The notes under the pieces are model-generated. The model was not told the DNA's origin. It saw only the letters and a program-made list of their open reading frames with translations, and ran no database searches. This document shows positions 45,101 to 53,900 of a DNA stretch of 61,183 nt, piece after piece. Source of the stretch: an uncultured Ruminococcus sp. (GTDB lineage Bacteria > Bacillota > Clostridia > Oscillospirales > Acutalibacteraceae); assembly GCA_902766885.1 (NCBI GenBank), contig CACXFS010000009.1:1-61183 (forward strand), read 5' to 3'. Both the position numbers and the translations under genes were made by a program. Within the stretch, counting starts at the first letter, position 1, and each line of letters begins with the position of its first letter.

Positions 45101-45669
45101 TCAGGGTAATCAACGCCATACTGTGTTTTCAGCCAGTTTGTTATTCTTATAAACTGGTCCTTACCTGTTTTTGAAGGCTTTGAAGGGTCGACCGACTGCT
45201 CAGGTCCGATAATAAGCACCATACGGTCTGTTCTGTCTCTTCCTCTGTGGTCAAGTCCCCATGTGTAGGTTGAGCCGGAAACCGTCTTGATTCTCTGGTA
45301 AATAGTACTTTCCTCGGTAGCGTTAAGCTCGGCGGCGATATCTCCCTCTGCAACCTGACAATACTCCGGATTATTCGGATATTTCTTCTTAGTTACACTA
45401 AAATGATACGTTGTTTTACTATTGAAAAACTCAAATTTACCGTCGGAAGCGGTAGTATCCCAATACGGTACGATTCCTTTTGCCGGCTGTGCGTAATTAT
45501 TATTGCTAAAGGTGTAATTTTCTACATTTTCTTCAAATCCGCCGTTCTGAATATGCTTTACCGAATATTTTGTGTCGGTAGTCGAGGCACTGAATCTTAC
45601 CATTTCAAAAGTTGAGAAAAGTAATGCAAAAACAAGAATTAACGAAAAAAGTCTTTTTGTATTCTTCAT
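42115..45669 (-). CDS. Large secreted surface protein with InlB-like repeats
   Basis: 1184 aa. After a signal peptide (~1-29) comes a carbohydrate-binding-like N-terminal domain (~37-330: HIQNGGFEENVENY, IVPYWDTTASDGKFEFF, AAELNATEESTIYQRIKTVS). Several InlB/Listeria-Bacteroides-type beta-grasp segments follow (for example KFCGWSVKDSDGN, MFTGWYCINSETGEY, YYARFEKIT). The C-terminal part has Ig-like beta strands and ends in a helix, with no LPxTG motif, dockerin or membrane anchor. It is the first gene of an operon with the 39-aa peptide and the membrane dockerin. Probably a surface adhesin or polysaccharide binder. Confidence 0.75.
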   Translation of the reverse strand: MKNTKRLFSLILVFALLFSTFEMVRFSASTTDTKYSVKHIQNGGFEENVENYTFSNNNYAQPAKGIVPYWDTTASDGKFEFFNSKTTYHFSVTKKKYPNNPEYCQVAEGDIAAELNATEESTIYQRIKTVSGSTYTWGLDHRGRDRTDRMVLIIGPEQSVDPSKPSKTGKDQFIRITNWLKTQYGVDYPEVGCSQKYTVYSKPFAKSGKFEGESADEDENISLVETETINQEWSVWVISSPYCNTDSEKAINGWSKYGTNLSEDFDDIMKGASSSLGYDCTYTVPKGQTNTIFAFCSYSSGRETQDDITYGNLLDGINFDLYQPISTSITEGGIGGADVENPDLSNVTIKSDITSGDSLHSVVLDGQYCTIYTKQYNDGKLTDCTFEGAYITVNDADGTPVTKFLKIYDGDISSLTDEEKKTLSEEYFINEPFVDPDTGETWDYYCRVLVNSPVAVHLIYTKAPYVLYDSNGGAPYLFSPDNTVGGNLVGFSDSFQKVKDDDGNEIDTSEYYYNCEYTTTSSGDEVIEVTKTGKYISHAALPNKNWDNGSAKFCGWSVKDSDGNQIILDGEHTITYDPTTGNGGIVTITDSKNNISNLQLDASHGITLTAVWKFVNTAQAQTRDSETGEFENSAVGGTVEETLISDELRAEDVKEYTQNVNDEDRVVRVEAYGSIGDKIMFKATPDYQNDYMFTGWYCINSETGEYELRTKSTSIALSVEEGKLNTYYARFEKITFPVIFYYTETGNPANYDYYEITDDNKYGNYFQDVAVGKKAVKPTGDSKSVKTWFTSPTERGTEYIFDFDNTKIMEKTELYAGPSFAYNYFNFFKIKEPWYIRTYGTVKVDGKYIDLKNDPDVTDYNVYMLKGTLDESAPTPSEIKSNSKTIKVGTSKNSEKLIYNTLTNTSGQFNRAGAVFSDFYLFDMKTPVWVVFDFTYKGVKYTSTVKDRCLYNNITTYMKEAENGYYTTFPPETQAELQTAQTRLLDSIQGMYDAVSPSGITAPSEYYDAVSVSGLTYDSSTDGTYSFSSSTAIRNIEPWGLKYSFTVNDHDISEFSDYGAVILTDKAGDFSEENITINDLLTNEKSVMYSKSNSNIYSDENGAIEVYYVNNILASDFNKNTYTVFFVKDSDGNTYYSNIISNSYNSVAAEDTSDNADISQSIIEYSNALIAYNKLLEQVEQDNT

Positions 45670-45674
45670 TCTCT

Positions 45675-45707
45675 AAAACCTCCTTTTTGCAACAAAAAGG
45701 AGGTTTT
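45675..45707 (-). promoter_or_regulatory. RBS-sequestering hairpin of the surface-protein operon
   Basis: A perfect 14-bp stem (45675-45688 with 45694-45707) and 5-nt loop. On the mRNA the 3' arm contains AAGGAGG, the ribosome site of the 1184-aa protein, 9 nt before its ATG. The 5' arm is its exact complement (CCTCCTT). In the closed form translation initiation would be blocked. Confidence 0.7.
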
Positions 45708-45815
45708 GAAAATCATTTTGTCCTTTTCGTCGCCCATTCTTTCATTTTATTTTATTCTACAACTTTTTCTTGGAAAAATCAATAATAATTATTAACTTTT
45801 TCATCTTTAACTGGT

Positions 45816-45844
45816 ATTATAATCAATTTTATAGGTCATTTCAA
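45816..45844 (-). promoter_or_regulatory. Sigma-A promoter of the surface-protein/peptide/dockerin operon
   Basis: Minus-strand TTGAAA (45839-45844), 17 bp, TATAAT (45816-45821). The leader is about 140 nt and ends in the RBS hairpin. Confidence 0.7.
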
Positions 45845-45854
45845 TATGTGTTGC

Positions 45855-45887
45855 GTAAAACGACATTAAAACGGTGTAAAACGACAT
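45855..45887 (-). promoter_or_regulatory. Two perfect 12-bp direct repeats upstream of the -35
   Basis: ATGTCGTTTTAC occurs exactly at 45876-45887 and 45855-45866 (minus strand), period 21 bp, ending 10 bp before the -35 box. Two-turn phasing next to -35 is the layout used by LytTR-type response regulators (AgrA, ComE, VirR). The rest of 45888-46079 is AT-rich with no gene; a second tandem repeat, TTTGTTGCACT twice, lies at about 45985-46010. Confidence 0.6.
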
Positions 45888-46079
45888 ATAATCCGAGTCC
45901 ACGACTCTCAATTCATATAAACAGGTTAAAAGTATTGCATAAATTATTCCGAAAAATCAATATTTTCTATATAATAACATACGAAGTGCAACAAAAGTGC
46001 AACAAAATAAGTATATTTTTAAAAAAATTAAAAAAATCTTTCGGAATATAAAAAATCCGACTGGTTTTATATTGCTGAA

Positions 46080-46253
46080 TCATTTATAAATTTTTGATTT
46101 TGCATATTCCTGCTTTTTAAGCAGTGATATGATTTCAGCCTGTCTGCGTGAGATTTTAATTTTATTTTTAAACAGGTTTTCTTTATTCTGTAAGCCGTAG
46201 TAAACAAGCTGATTGCCCTTCAGCTTCCAGCGGCTTTGAAGTGAGTATGTCAT
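46080..46253 (-). CDS. Small basic protein, 57 aa, function unknown
   Basis: ATG 46253 to TGA 46080-46082, with AGGAG 7 nt upstream. The peptide begins MTYSLQSRWKLKGNQLVYYG and is rich in Lys, with IKISRRQAEIISLLKK near the end. It starts 18 bp after the ArsC/Spx-like gene on the same strand, so it is probably in the same transcript. The 'WKLKGNQLVYYGL' stretch looks like a beta hairpin. No family recognised. Confidence 0.6.
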   Translation of the reverse strand: MTYSLQSRWKLKGNQLVYYGLQNKENLFKNKIKISRRQAEIISLLKKQEYAKSKIYK

Positions 46254-46271
46254 TGCTTTGCTCCTGCATAA

Positions 46272-46622
46272 TTACCTGAGTTGTTCTTCCCATTTTTCAG
46301 CCTCGAAACCAAGCAGAATCTTGTCGCCGTCAATAAGCACGGGGCGTTTTACGAGCATACCGTTGCTCCCTAAAAGCTCGTACTTTTCTTCGTCGTTCAT
46401 AGTCGGCAGCTTTTCTTTCAGATTCATCGACTTATAAAGCAAGCCGCTTGTGTTGAAAAACTTTTTCAGCTCAAAACCGCTTTTCCGGTGCCATTCTTTT
46501 ATTTCATCTGCTGTAGGATTTTCTTCAACAATGTGCCTGTCGGTGTACGAAAAGCCGTTGTCGTCAAGCCACTTTTTTGCCTTCTTGCAGGTTGTGCATT
46601 TTGGATATTCTATAAATAACAT
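46272..46622 (-). CDS. ArsC/Spx-family thioredoxin-fold protein
   Basis: A 116-aa thioredoxin-like protein beginning MLFIEYPKCTTCKKAKKWLD with a CxxC redox site and the RPVLIDGDKILLGFEAEKW end typical of the ArsC/Spx/MgsR group. It lacks the Spx-specific RNA-polymerase contact features I could recognise and is best read as a YffB/MgsR-like reductase or regulator. Followed by a small basic protein gene. Confidence 0.88.
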   Translation of the reverse strand: MLFIEYPKCTTCKKAKKWLDDNGFSYTDRHIVEENPTADEIKEWHRKSGFELKKFFNTSGLLYKSMNLKEKLPTMNDEEKYELLGSNGMLVKRPVLIDGDKILLGFEAEKWEEQLR

Positions 46623-46789
46623 AAATATACCCCTATTTTTTTAGTTAATTATAAAGTAATATTATAAGATAATATTGTAAAAAAATCTACTAAAATCTTG
46701 AAGATTTTGGTATTATTGTTGCAAAATTTACTTGTTTATTGTATATTATATATTATTGAATAATTTTTATTGTAATGGGAAGTGACATT

Positions 46790-47929
46790 ATGAAATTTAT
46801 CCACCTGTCCGACCTGCACATAGGAAAACGAGTGAATGAATTCCCGATGTATGAGGATCAGGAATATATATTGACAGAAATAATCAAGATAATTGACAAT
46901 GAAAAGCCTGACGCAGTTCTGATTGCAGGCGATATTTACGACAAGTCAATTCCGCCGTCGGATGCGGTGACTATGTTTGACGCTTTTCTCGTTCTTTTGT
47001 CTAAGCGAAATCTGAAGGTGTTTGTCATCAGCGGAAATCACGATTCACCCGAACGCCTTTCATTCTGCTCACGTCTGATTGAAAAAAGCGGAGTATATTT
47101 TTCACCTGTATATAACGGTCATATTGCGCCCGTAAAACTGGAGGACGAATACGGTGAAGTAAATATTTATATGCTTCCGTTTGTAAAACCGGCAAATGTA
47201 AGAAGATTTTTTGATGACAGAGAAATTTTAAGCTATACCGACGCAATGGAAGCTGCAATTTCGGAAATGAATGTAAACCGTGAGAGCAGAAACGTTCTTG
47301 TCACTCACCAGTTTGTAACGGGTGCAGACCGCACCGAGTCGGAAGAAATTTCAGTCGGAGGTACGGATAATGTTGACGTTTCGGTGTTTGATGACTTTGA
47401 CTATGTGGCACTCGGACATATCCACAGACCTCAAAACTGTCTTTCAAAAAGAGTCCGTTACTGCGGAACACCGCTTAAATATTCCTTTTCCGAGGCAAAT
47501 GATAAAAAGTCGGTCACTATAGTTGAGCTTAAAGAAAAGGGAAGTCTTGAGATACATACAGCAGACCTTGTGCCAAAGCACGAAATGCGTGAAATCAAGG
47601 GAAAATACGAAGAAATAACTGCAAAAAGCTTTTATGAAAACACCACATATCAGACGGATTATATGCATATTACCCTCACTGACGAGGAGGACATTCCCGA
47701 CGGCGTAGGCAAGCTTCGTACGATTTATCACAATCTGATGAAGCTTGATTATGATAATATGCGCACACGCTCAAATTCTCAGATAACAGGCGCACAAAAT
47801 ATTGAAGAAAAGTCACCGCTTGAGCTGTTTGAGGATTTTTATGAGATGCAGAATAATCAGCCGATGAGCGAGGAACAGAGGGATTACATAAGCTCGCTGA
47901 TTGAAAGCGTGTGGGAGGAAGAAATATGA
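46790..47929 (+). CDS. sbcD: Exonuclease SbcCD subunit D (nuclease)
   Basis: A 379-aa Mre11-type metallophosphoesterase, the nuclease of the SbcCD complex that opens hairpins and protein-blocked DNA ends. Metal-site motifs are MKFIHLSDLHIGK, LIAGDIYDKSIPPSDA, VISGNHDSPERL, VTHQFV and LGHIHRPQ. Start ATG 46790, not the ATG at 46775. Its TGA overlaps the sbcC ATG. Confidence 0.96.
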   Translation: MKFIHLSDLHIGKRVNEFPMYEDQEYILTEIIKIIDNEKPDAVLIAGDIYDKSIPPSDAVTMFDAFLVLLSKRNLKVFVISGNHDSPERLSFCSRLIEKSGVYFSPVYNGHIAPVKLEDEYGEVNIYMLPFVKPANVRRFFDDREILSYTDAMEAAISEMNVNRESRNVLVTHQFVTGADRTESEEISVGGTDNVDVSVFDDFDYVALGHIHRPQNCLSKRVRYCGTPLKYSFSEANDKKSVTIVELKEKGSLEIHTADLVPKHEMREIKGKYEEITAKSFYENTTYQTDYMHITLTDEEDIPDGVGKLRTIYHNLMKLDYDNMRTRSNSQITGAQNIEEKSPLELFEDFYEMQNNQPMSEEQRDYISSLIESVWEEEI

Positions 47930-50691
47930 GACCGATAAAATTAACAATGTCTGCTTTCGGACCGTATGCCGGAGAAACGGTAGTTGATTTTGACAAGCTC
48001 GGCGAAAACGGAATTTACCTGATTTCAGGCGATACAGGCGCAGGTAAGACTACTATTTTCGACGCAATTGTATATGCTTTATATGGAAATGCAAGCGGTG
48101 AAAAACGTGAGCCGTCAATGTTTCGCTCAAAGTATGCAAAGCCCGATACTCCTACCTTTGTAGAACTTGTTTTCAAGTATGCTGACAAGCTGTATAAGAT
48201 CAGAAGAAATCCAAGCTATATGCGGAAAAAGCTAAAGGGAGAAGGGTATACTGCACAGTCGGCGGACTGTAGTTTTACATACCCCGACGGCAGAATCCTT
48301 ACAAAAAATGACGATGTAAAAAATGCAGTCAAGGATATTATCGGTATTTCAAAAGACCAGTTTTTGCAGATAGCAATGATAGCGCAGGGCGATTTTCTTA
48401 AAACACTTACGGCTTCAACGGAAGAAAGACGGAAAATTCTGAGATATATTTTCAAAACAGATCGTTTTTTCACCCTACAGGACAGGCTCAGGACCGAAGC
48501 AAGCGAAGCTAATAATAAAGTAAATAAAGCCAGAGAAGGTATTGAGCATTACATAAAAGAAATACGTTGCCCGGAAGAAAACCCGCTCGCTTTGAAAGTG
48601 GAAAGTGCAAAGAATGAAGAATTGCCGCTTGTTGAATTAATAGCAACACTTGCTACTCTTGTAGAAGAAGATAAAAATTCTGAAAAAGAATTAAGCAAAG
48701 ATATTATGGAAATTGAAAATCAGCTTGCTGTTGTCAATACACTTCTCGGAAAGCTTGAAGAATACAACAAGGCAAAAAACGAGCTTGTAAATGTGAGCGA
48801 AGCTATAAAGTTAAAGTCAGAAGACCGTACAAAGGCTGAAAAAATTCTGAATTTTGAAAAAGAAAAGTTCAAAGAAACCGATTCTCTCTACAAAGAATCG
48901 GCTGAAATCAAAGCTGAGCTGCCCCGATACAGCGAGCTTGAAACACAGAGCAAAAAGATTGAACAGACAGCTAAGCTGCTCAAAAACGATGAAAAAAGTC
49001 TTAATAATAAACGCAATCTCCTTGCAGAAAAAATAGAAATGCTTGAAAAGCTGAAAGCTGAGAAATCAACGCTTGAAAAAGCCGGCGAGAACAGGGAAAA
49101 GCTGATAAGCGAGAAGAGTGCGGCAGAGGAAAAGAAGAAAAATCTTGAAAATCTAAAAAATGCTCTGAATAACTACACTGCTATTATTTCCGACCTCAAA
49201 GAAAAGCAGAATATTTATATCAAAGCAAGCAACTATGCGCAACAGGCGCTTGAAGACTATAACATCAAAAACAAAGCTTTTCTCAACGAACAGGCGGGAA
49301 TACTTGCTATGCAGCTTAAAGATGATTCCCCTTGTCCCGTCTGCGGCTCAACAGTTCACCCGAATATTGCGCAGAAGTCAGAAAGTGCACCGACAGAGCA
49401 GGAACTGAAAACTGCAAAGCAAAAGAGCGAAACGGCACAGTTCGATGCCGCAAGCGCAAGCAACGAGTGCGCAGCTATAAAGGGAAAAGCAGAAACTGCA
49501 AAAGCGAATATAGAAAATCAGCTTGAAAAGCTAATAGGTGACATTGATATTAATTCTTCAAAAGAAAAAATAAACAGTCTGATAAAAGAGCTTACCGAGC
49601 TTATCACAAAACTGAATTGTGAAATCACGGCTGAGGAGAAAAAAATCAAGAGAAAATCAGAGCTTGAAATAATAATTCCTGAAACTGAGAGTGAAACGGA
49701 AAAACTCAAAAACGATATTTCAAGCCTTGAAGCGAACGTTGCTTCTCACAATGCGTCTCTTACGGAAATTACCGAACAGATTGAATTGCTTAAAAGCAGT
49801 CTTTGCTTTGCCGACAAAAGCACGGCTGAGAAAAAAATTGCAGAGCTTGAGGGCAAGGCGGAAACTCTTAAAAAATCCTATGAAAACGCACAAAACTGCT
49901 TTAACGCCTGCGATAAAGAGATTGTCGCATTAAAAGCAAGGGAAGAACAGCTTAAAAAACAGCTTGAAAGCAGTGACAAAATAAACGCCGAAGAAGTAAA
50001 TGAAAAGCGAAACAGCCTGAATTTGCAAAAGCAAGTTAAAACCGAGATGAAAACAGAGGTTATTACACGGCTTATGTCAAATAGCTCGGCTCTTGAAAAT
50101 ATAAAGAAAAAGACTGACGAAATCAACTTGCTTGAGAAAAGAGCGTCGCTTATCTGTTCGCTTAATAACACCGCAAACGGACACATAAACGGAAAAGAAA
50201 GGATTATGCTTGAAACTTATATTCAGATGACCTACTTTGACCGGATAATCGAAAAAGCAAACAAGCGTTTTATGATTATGTCGGGCGGTCAGTATGAGCT
50301 TAAACGCAGTCAGACAGCAGAAAATCTAAAAATAAGCGAGGGGCTTAGCCTGGACGTAATCGACCACTACAACGGCTCAACGAGAAGTGTAAAAACTCTT
50401 TCGGGCGGTGAGTCATTTAAAGCGTCGCTGTCGCTTGCTCTGGGGCTTTCCGACGAAATTCAGGCATCGGCAGGAGGCATCAGACTTGATACAATGTTTG
50501 TTGACGAGGGCTTTGGCTCGCTCGATGATGAATCTCTTAATCAGGCTATGAATGCGCTCAAAGGTCTAACCGAGGGTAACCGCCTTGTCGGAATAATCTC
50601 CCACGTCAACGAGCTAAAGGAGAGAATCGACAAGCAGATAATCGTCAGCAAAGACAGAACCGGCGGTAGCAGGGTGAAAATAGTAACTTAA
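47926..50691 (+). CDS. sbcC: Exonuclease SbcCD subunit C (SMC-like ATPase)
   Basis: A 921-aa Rad50-type ATPase. The N-terminal Walker A is GDTGAGKTTIFDAIVYALYG. Long coiled coils flank a zinc hook, CPVCGSTVHPN, near residue 475. The C-terminal ABC signature LSGGESFKASLSLALGLSDE and Walker B TMFVDEGFGSLDDESL complete the head. Start ATG 47926 with GGGAGG upstream, overlapping the sbcD stop. A short hairpin at 50719-50734 (CACGGA/TCCGTG) follows as a weak terminator. Confidence 0.96.
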   Translation: MRPIKLTMSAFGPYAGETVVDFDKLGENGIYLISGDTGAGKTTIFDAIVYALYGNASGEKREPSMFRSKYAKPDTPTFVELVFKYADKLYKIRRNPSYMRKKLKGEGYTAQSADCSFTYPDGRILTKNDDVKNAVKDIIGISKDQFLQIAMIAQGDFLKTLTASTEERRKILRYIFKTDRFFTLQDRLRTEASEANNKVNKAREGIEHYIKEIRCPEENPLALKVESAKNEELPLVELIATLATLVEEDKNSEKELSKDIMEIENQLAVVNTLLGKLEEYNKAKNELVNVSEAIKLKSEDRTKAEKILNFEKEKFKETDSLYKESAEIKAELPRYSELETQSKKIEQTAKLLKNDEKSLNNKRNLLAEKIEMLEKLKAEKSTLEKAGENREKLISEKSAAEEKKKNLENLKNALNNYTAIISDLKEKQNIYIKASNYAQQALEDYNIKNKAFLNEQAGILAMQLKDDSPCPVCGSTVHPNIAQKSESAPTEQELKTAKQKSETAQFDAASASNECAAIKGKAETAKANIENQLEKLIGDIDINSSKEKINSLIKELTELITKLNCEITAEEKKIKRKSELEIIIPETESETEKLKNDISSLEANVASHNASLTEITEQIELLKSSLCFADKSTAEKKIAELEGKAETLKKSYENAQNCFNACDKEIVALKAREEQLKKQLESSDKINAEEVNEKRNSLNLQKQVKTEMKTEVITRLMSNSSALENIKKKTDEINLLEKRASLICSLNNTANGHINGKERIMLETYIQMTYFDRIIEKANKRFMIMSGGQYELKRSQTAENLKISEGLSLDVIDHYNGSTRSVKTLSGGESFKASLSLALGLSDEIQASAGGIRLDTMFVDEGFGSLDDESLNQAMNALKGLTEGNRLVGIISHVNELKERIDKQIIVSKDRTGGSRVKIVT

Positions 50692-50991
50692 TACAACATA
50701 AAAAATCATTACAAAAGACACGGAGATTTCCGTGGCTTAATTTTATAATGCTATTTTTGTTTTTCTGTTCTATATTGTAATTAACTGTAGTTTAGTAAAA
50801 CTTATTTATAAATAAACTATAAAATGTTTTGTCTTGCAGTAATGCAGTTTGTTGGGAATTACAGGAAATAATTCTGCGCAAAATTAATATAATAATAAAA
50901 GTTGTGTATGATATCTGTTCATTCAAAAGGTGAACAGTGTCTGATAAATTGCTTCCGGAAAGCGAAAAATTTCTAATAAAGGTTTGACTGA
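50692..50991. other. Intergenic region before the vWA protein gene
   Basis: It holds the short sbcC terminator hairpin (50719-50734), AT-rich DNA with a possible -10 TATAAT at 50888-50893, and an inverted repeat CTGTTCA/TGAACAG at about 50916-50938 that could be an operator or leader hairpin. No gene seen. Confidence 0.4.
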
Positions 50992-53900
50992 ATGATTACA
51001 CAATTTAAAAGCGCAAAAAGATTTACAAGCATTCTGATTTGCGTCACAATGCTTATGTCCTGCTGCACGCTGTTTGCAAACAGCGTTGCTGCGGAAGAAA
51101 CCGACGTTACACGAATTTCCGATTATTCAACAATGAATGAATGGAAAAATTACTTCGGGTATGATATAAAGTCTACCGAAAAAGAGGGAAGTGTGTGGAC
51201 AGATAAAACCGTTCTGACCGATTCGTCAGCATTAGGCAATTCGGGAATTTCTATGAACAGCAACGACGATTTTCTTGTAGCCTTGTCTGCAATTGCCTCC
51301 AATAAATCGGTAAAGGTCTATTCAAATATGCCGACCGATACAATGCTTATTCTCGACGTATCCGGCTCAATGAACGATGACGAAGGGCACAATGACCTTG
51401 CCGAGGAAATGGTTGACGCTGCAAACGATAGTATCGCAGATCTTCTTTCAAGCAACAAATACAGCCGAATAGGCGTTGTGCTCTATTCGGGAGCAAGCTC
51501 AGGAGCGTCAACTGACGATGCCGTACTTGTCCTGCCGCTTGACCGCTACACTACCTCGTCAGACGGCAAATACCTCAGCTATACGGTAACAACAAGCGGT
51601 GGAAGACATCCTTCTACCACGGAAACGGTGAGCATTGATTCTGATGTAAAGATTGAAAAAACAGGAGAAAAACCGAAGTCGGTAAGCAAAGAGGTTGTGG
51701 GTGCTACCTATATTCAGAAGGGAGTTATTCTCGCAATGAAGCAGTTTACTGCCGAAAGCAACACAACTACGGTTGATGACCCTGAGCTTGGCACATTACA
51801 GCGAAAGCCTGTTATGGTGCTGATGTCCGATGGCGCACCTACTCTGGGCAGTACCGATTTTACAAAGCCGAATCAGCACAATATCGGAACAGGCAGCAGT
51901 ACAAATACCGCTCTGGGCTTTGTCAGCCAGCTAAGCTCCGCGTATGCCAAACATCAGATTACGGAAAAGTACAACAGTGATTGTCTGTTCTACACACTCG
52001 GTCTTGGCGTTGGCAGTGACAGCGTAGCTGTAAGTGTTCTCAACCCCTCAAATTCATCTGATGAAATCAATAGCTTATGGAAAAATTACAACTCGGCTAA
52101 CACAGGAGAAAATATTACCGTTCCGAACAGCACAGAAGGAGATTCTCCGTATTCCGTAACTAAAATTTCACAAACGCTTGAGCAGAATTATGTTGACGGA
52201 TTTTTCAAAGTTGACGCTTCTTCTAAGGATAAAGCAGCGGATTTGAAAAAAGCATTTGCAGGAATTGTGGGTGCAATTAAGCTCCGGTCACATTACTTTC
52301 CGACTTATGTAACTGACTCAGAGAACACTTCGGGCTACGTCACTTTCACCGACCAAATCGGCGAGTATATGGAAGTAACCGATATGAAAGGACTCTTGCT
52401 CAATAACACCCTTTATTCGGGAGCAGAGCTTGCGAGAAATTTCAGTATAAGTGATGAATTAGCCTCTGCCGTTCAATCACAGCTCGGACTCAGCGATATC
52501 GGAACGGCAAAATCACTTATCAGCATTGCCTGCGAACACAATCAAATCAGCTACAGCAGTGAAACTGAATTTAGTAACTATATAGGCTGGTACGCAAATG
52601 CAAAAGGCGAATACCTCGGATTTTGGGATGATGGAATTGATACGTCATTAGATGATGAAACACAGCCGGCATATATCATAAAATCCTATCTTTATTGCGG
52701 CAAAGTCGGCGAAGAACAGGGCGTGTCTTCTTCTGATTTGAGATATGCAATTGTTCAGGTAAAGGAAAGTATTGCAAACGGTGAGCAGACAGTGAGCTTT
52801 GCCGTTCCGGCTGCACTTCTTCCCGTAGTTTCGTACAACGTAACTTTGGATAAAAACGATAATATTTCCGACCTTGTAATTTCGGGTGCAAAAGAGCCTG
52901 TACGTCTTGTGTACGGTGTCGGTCTGAAAGAGGAAATCAACGAACAGACTATAAGAGATATTGTTTCCGAAGATTACCTTGCCAAGAATACCAATGCTGA
53001 CGGCTCTATAAACTTCTACACGAATAAGTTCGAGGCTGACAACAGCACAGGCTTTGACAAGGTAAACACAATCTCCGACTTTATTCCGTCAAAGCAGAAC
53101 CCAAAGTTCTACTGCCTTGAAGACTCTCCCGTTTATTCAGACGATAAAGGCACATTGCTAAAGGGCAATATGGATTCTGACGCAGAATATTATTGTGCCT
53201 GCACTGTTTATGAAATCAAGGACGGCTCTGCACAGGCAAAAACCGCATACAAAGCATTGTCAAAACATGCGCTTAAATCTGCAAAGCAGAAGGACGACGG
53301 TACGTGGTATATCCCGTCGGGCAGTGCGAATGTAAATTCTGATAACGTTACAGAAAAAGCAGAGAACAGGACTGAAACACTGAAATACTCAAATGCACCT
53401 TTTGTAAATTATCAGTCAGATGAAGATTTTAGTATCTGCTCTGCGCTCGGAAACAACGGCAAGCTGACAATGCAAGATAAGTATGTTGAGCCGACAAAAC
53501 CTACAGAGCCGACAACCGAGCCGATTTGCACAACTGAGCCTACCGAGCCGACAACTGAGCCGATTTGCACAACTGAGCCTACCGAGCCGACAACTGAGCC
53601 GATTTGCACAACTGAGCCTACCGAGCCGACAACCGAGCCGATTTGCACGACCAAGCCTACCGAGCCGACAACTGAGCCGATTTGCACGACCGAGCCTACT
53701 GAGCCGACAACCGAGCCGATTTGCACGACCGAGCCTACTGAGCCGACAACCGAGCCGATTTGCACAACCGAGCCTACCGAGCCGACAACTGTGCCGATTT
53801 GCACAACTGAGCCGACAAAGCCGACTGAACCTACAACAGCAACTGTGCCAACTGTTACAACAGAGCCGGTTTTGCCAAGCAACCCGATAAAGCCGACAAA

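Noticed and set aside
45674-45710. Simple rho-independent terminator before the 1184-aa protein gene
   Set aside because: It sits within 9 nt of the start codon and contains the only ribosome site, so an RBS-masking role is the better reading, though termination cannot be excluded.
53506-53817. Repeat array resembling CRISPR
   Set aside because: The units are contiguous 39-bp in-frame coding repeats without unique spacers.
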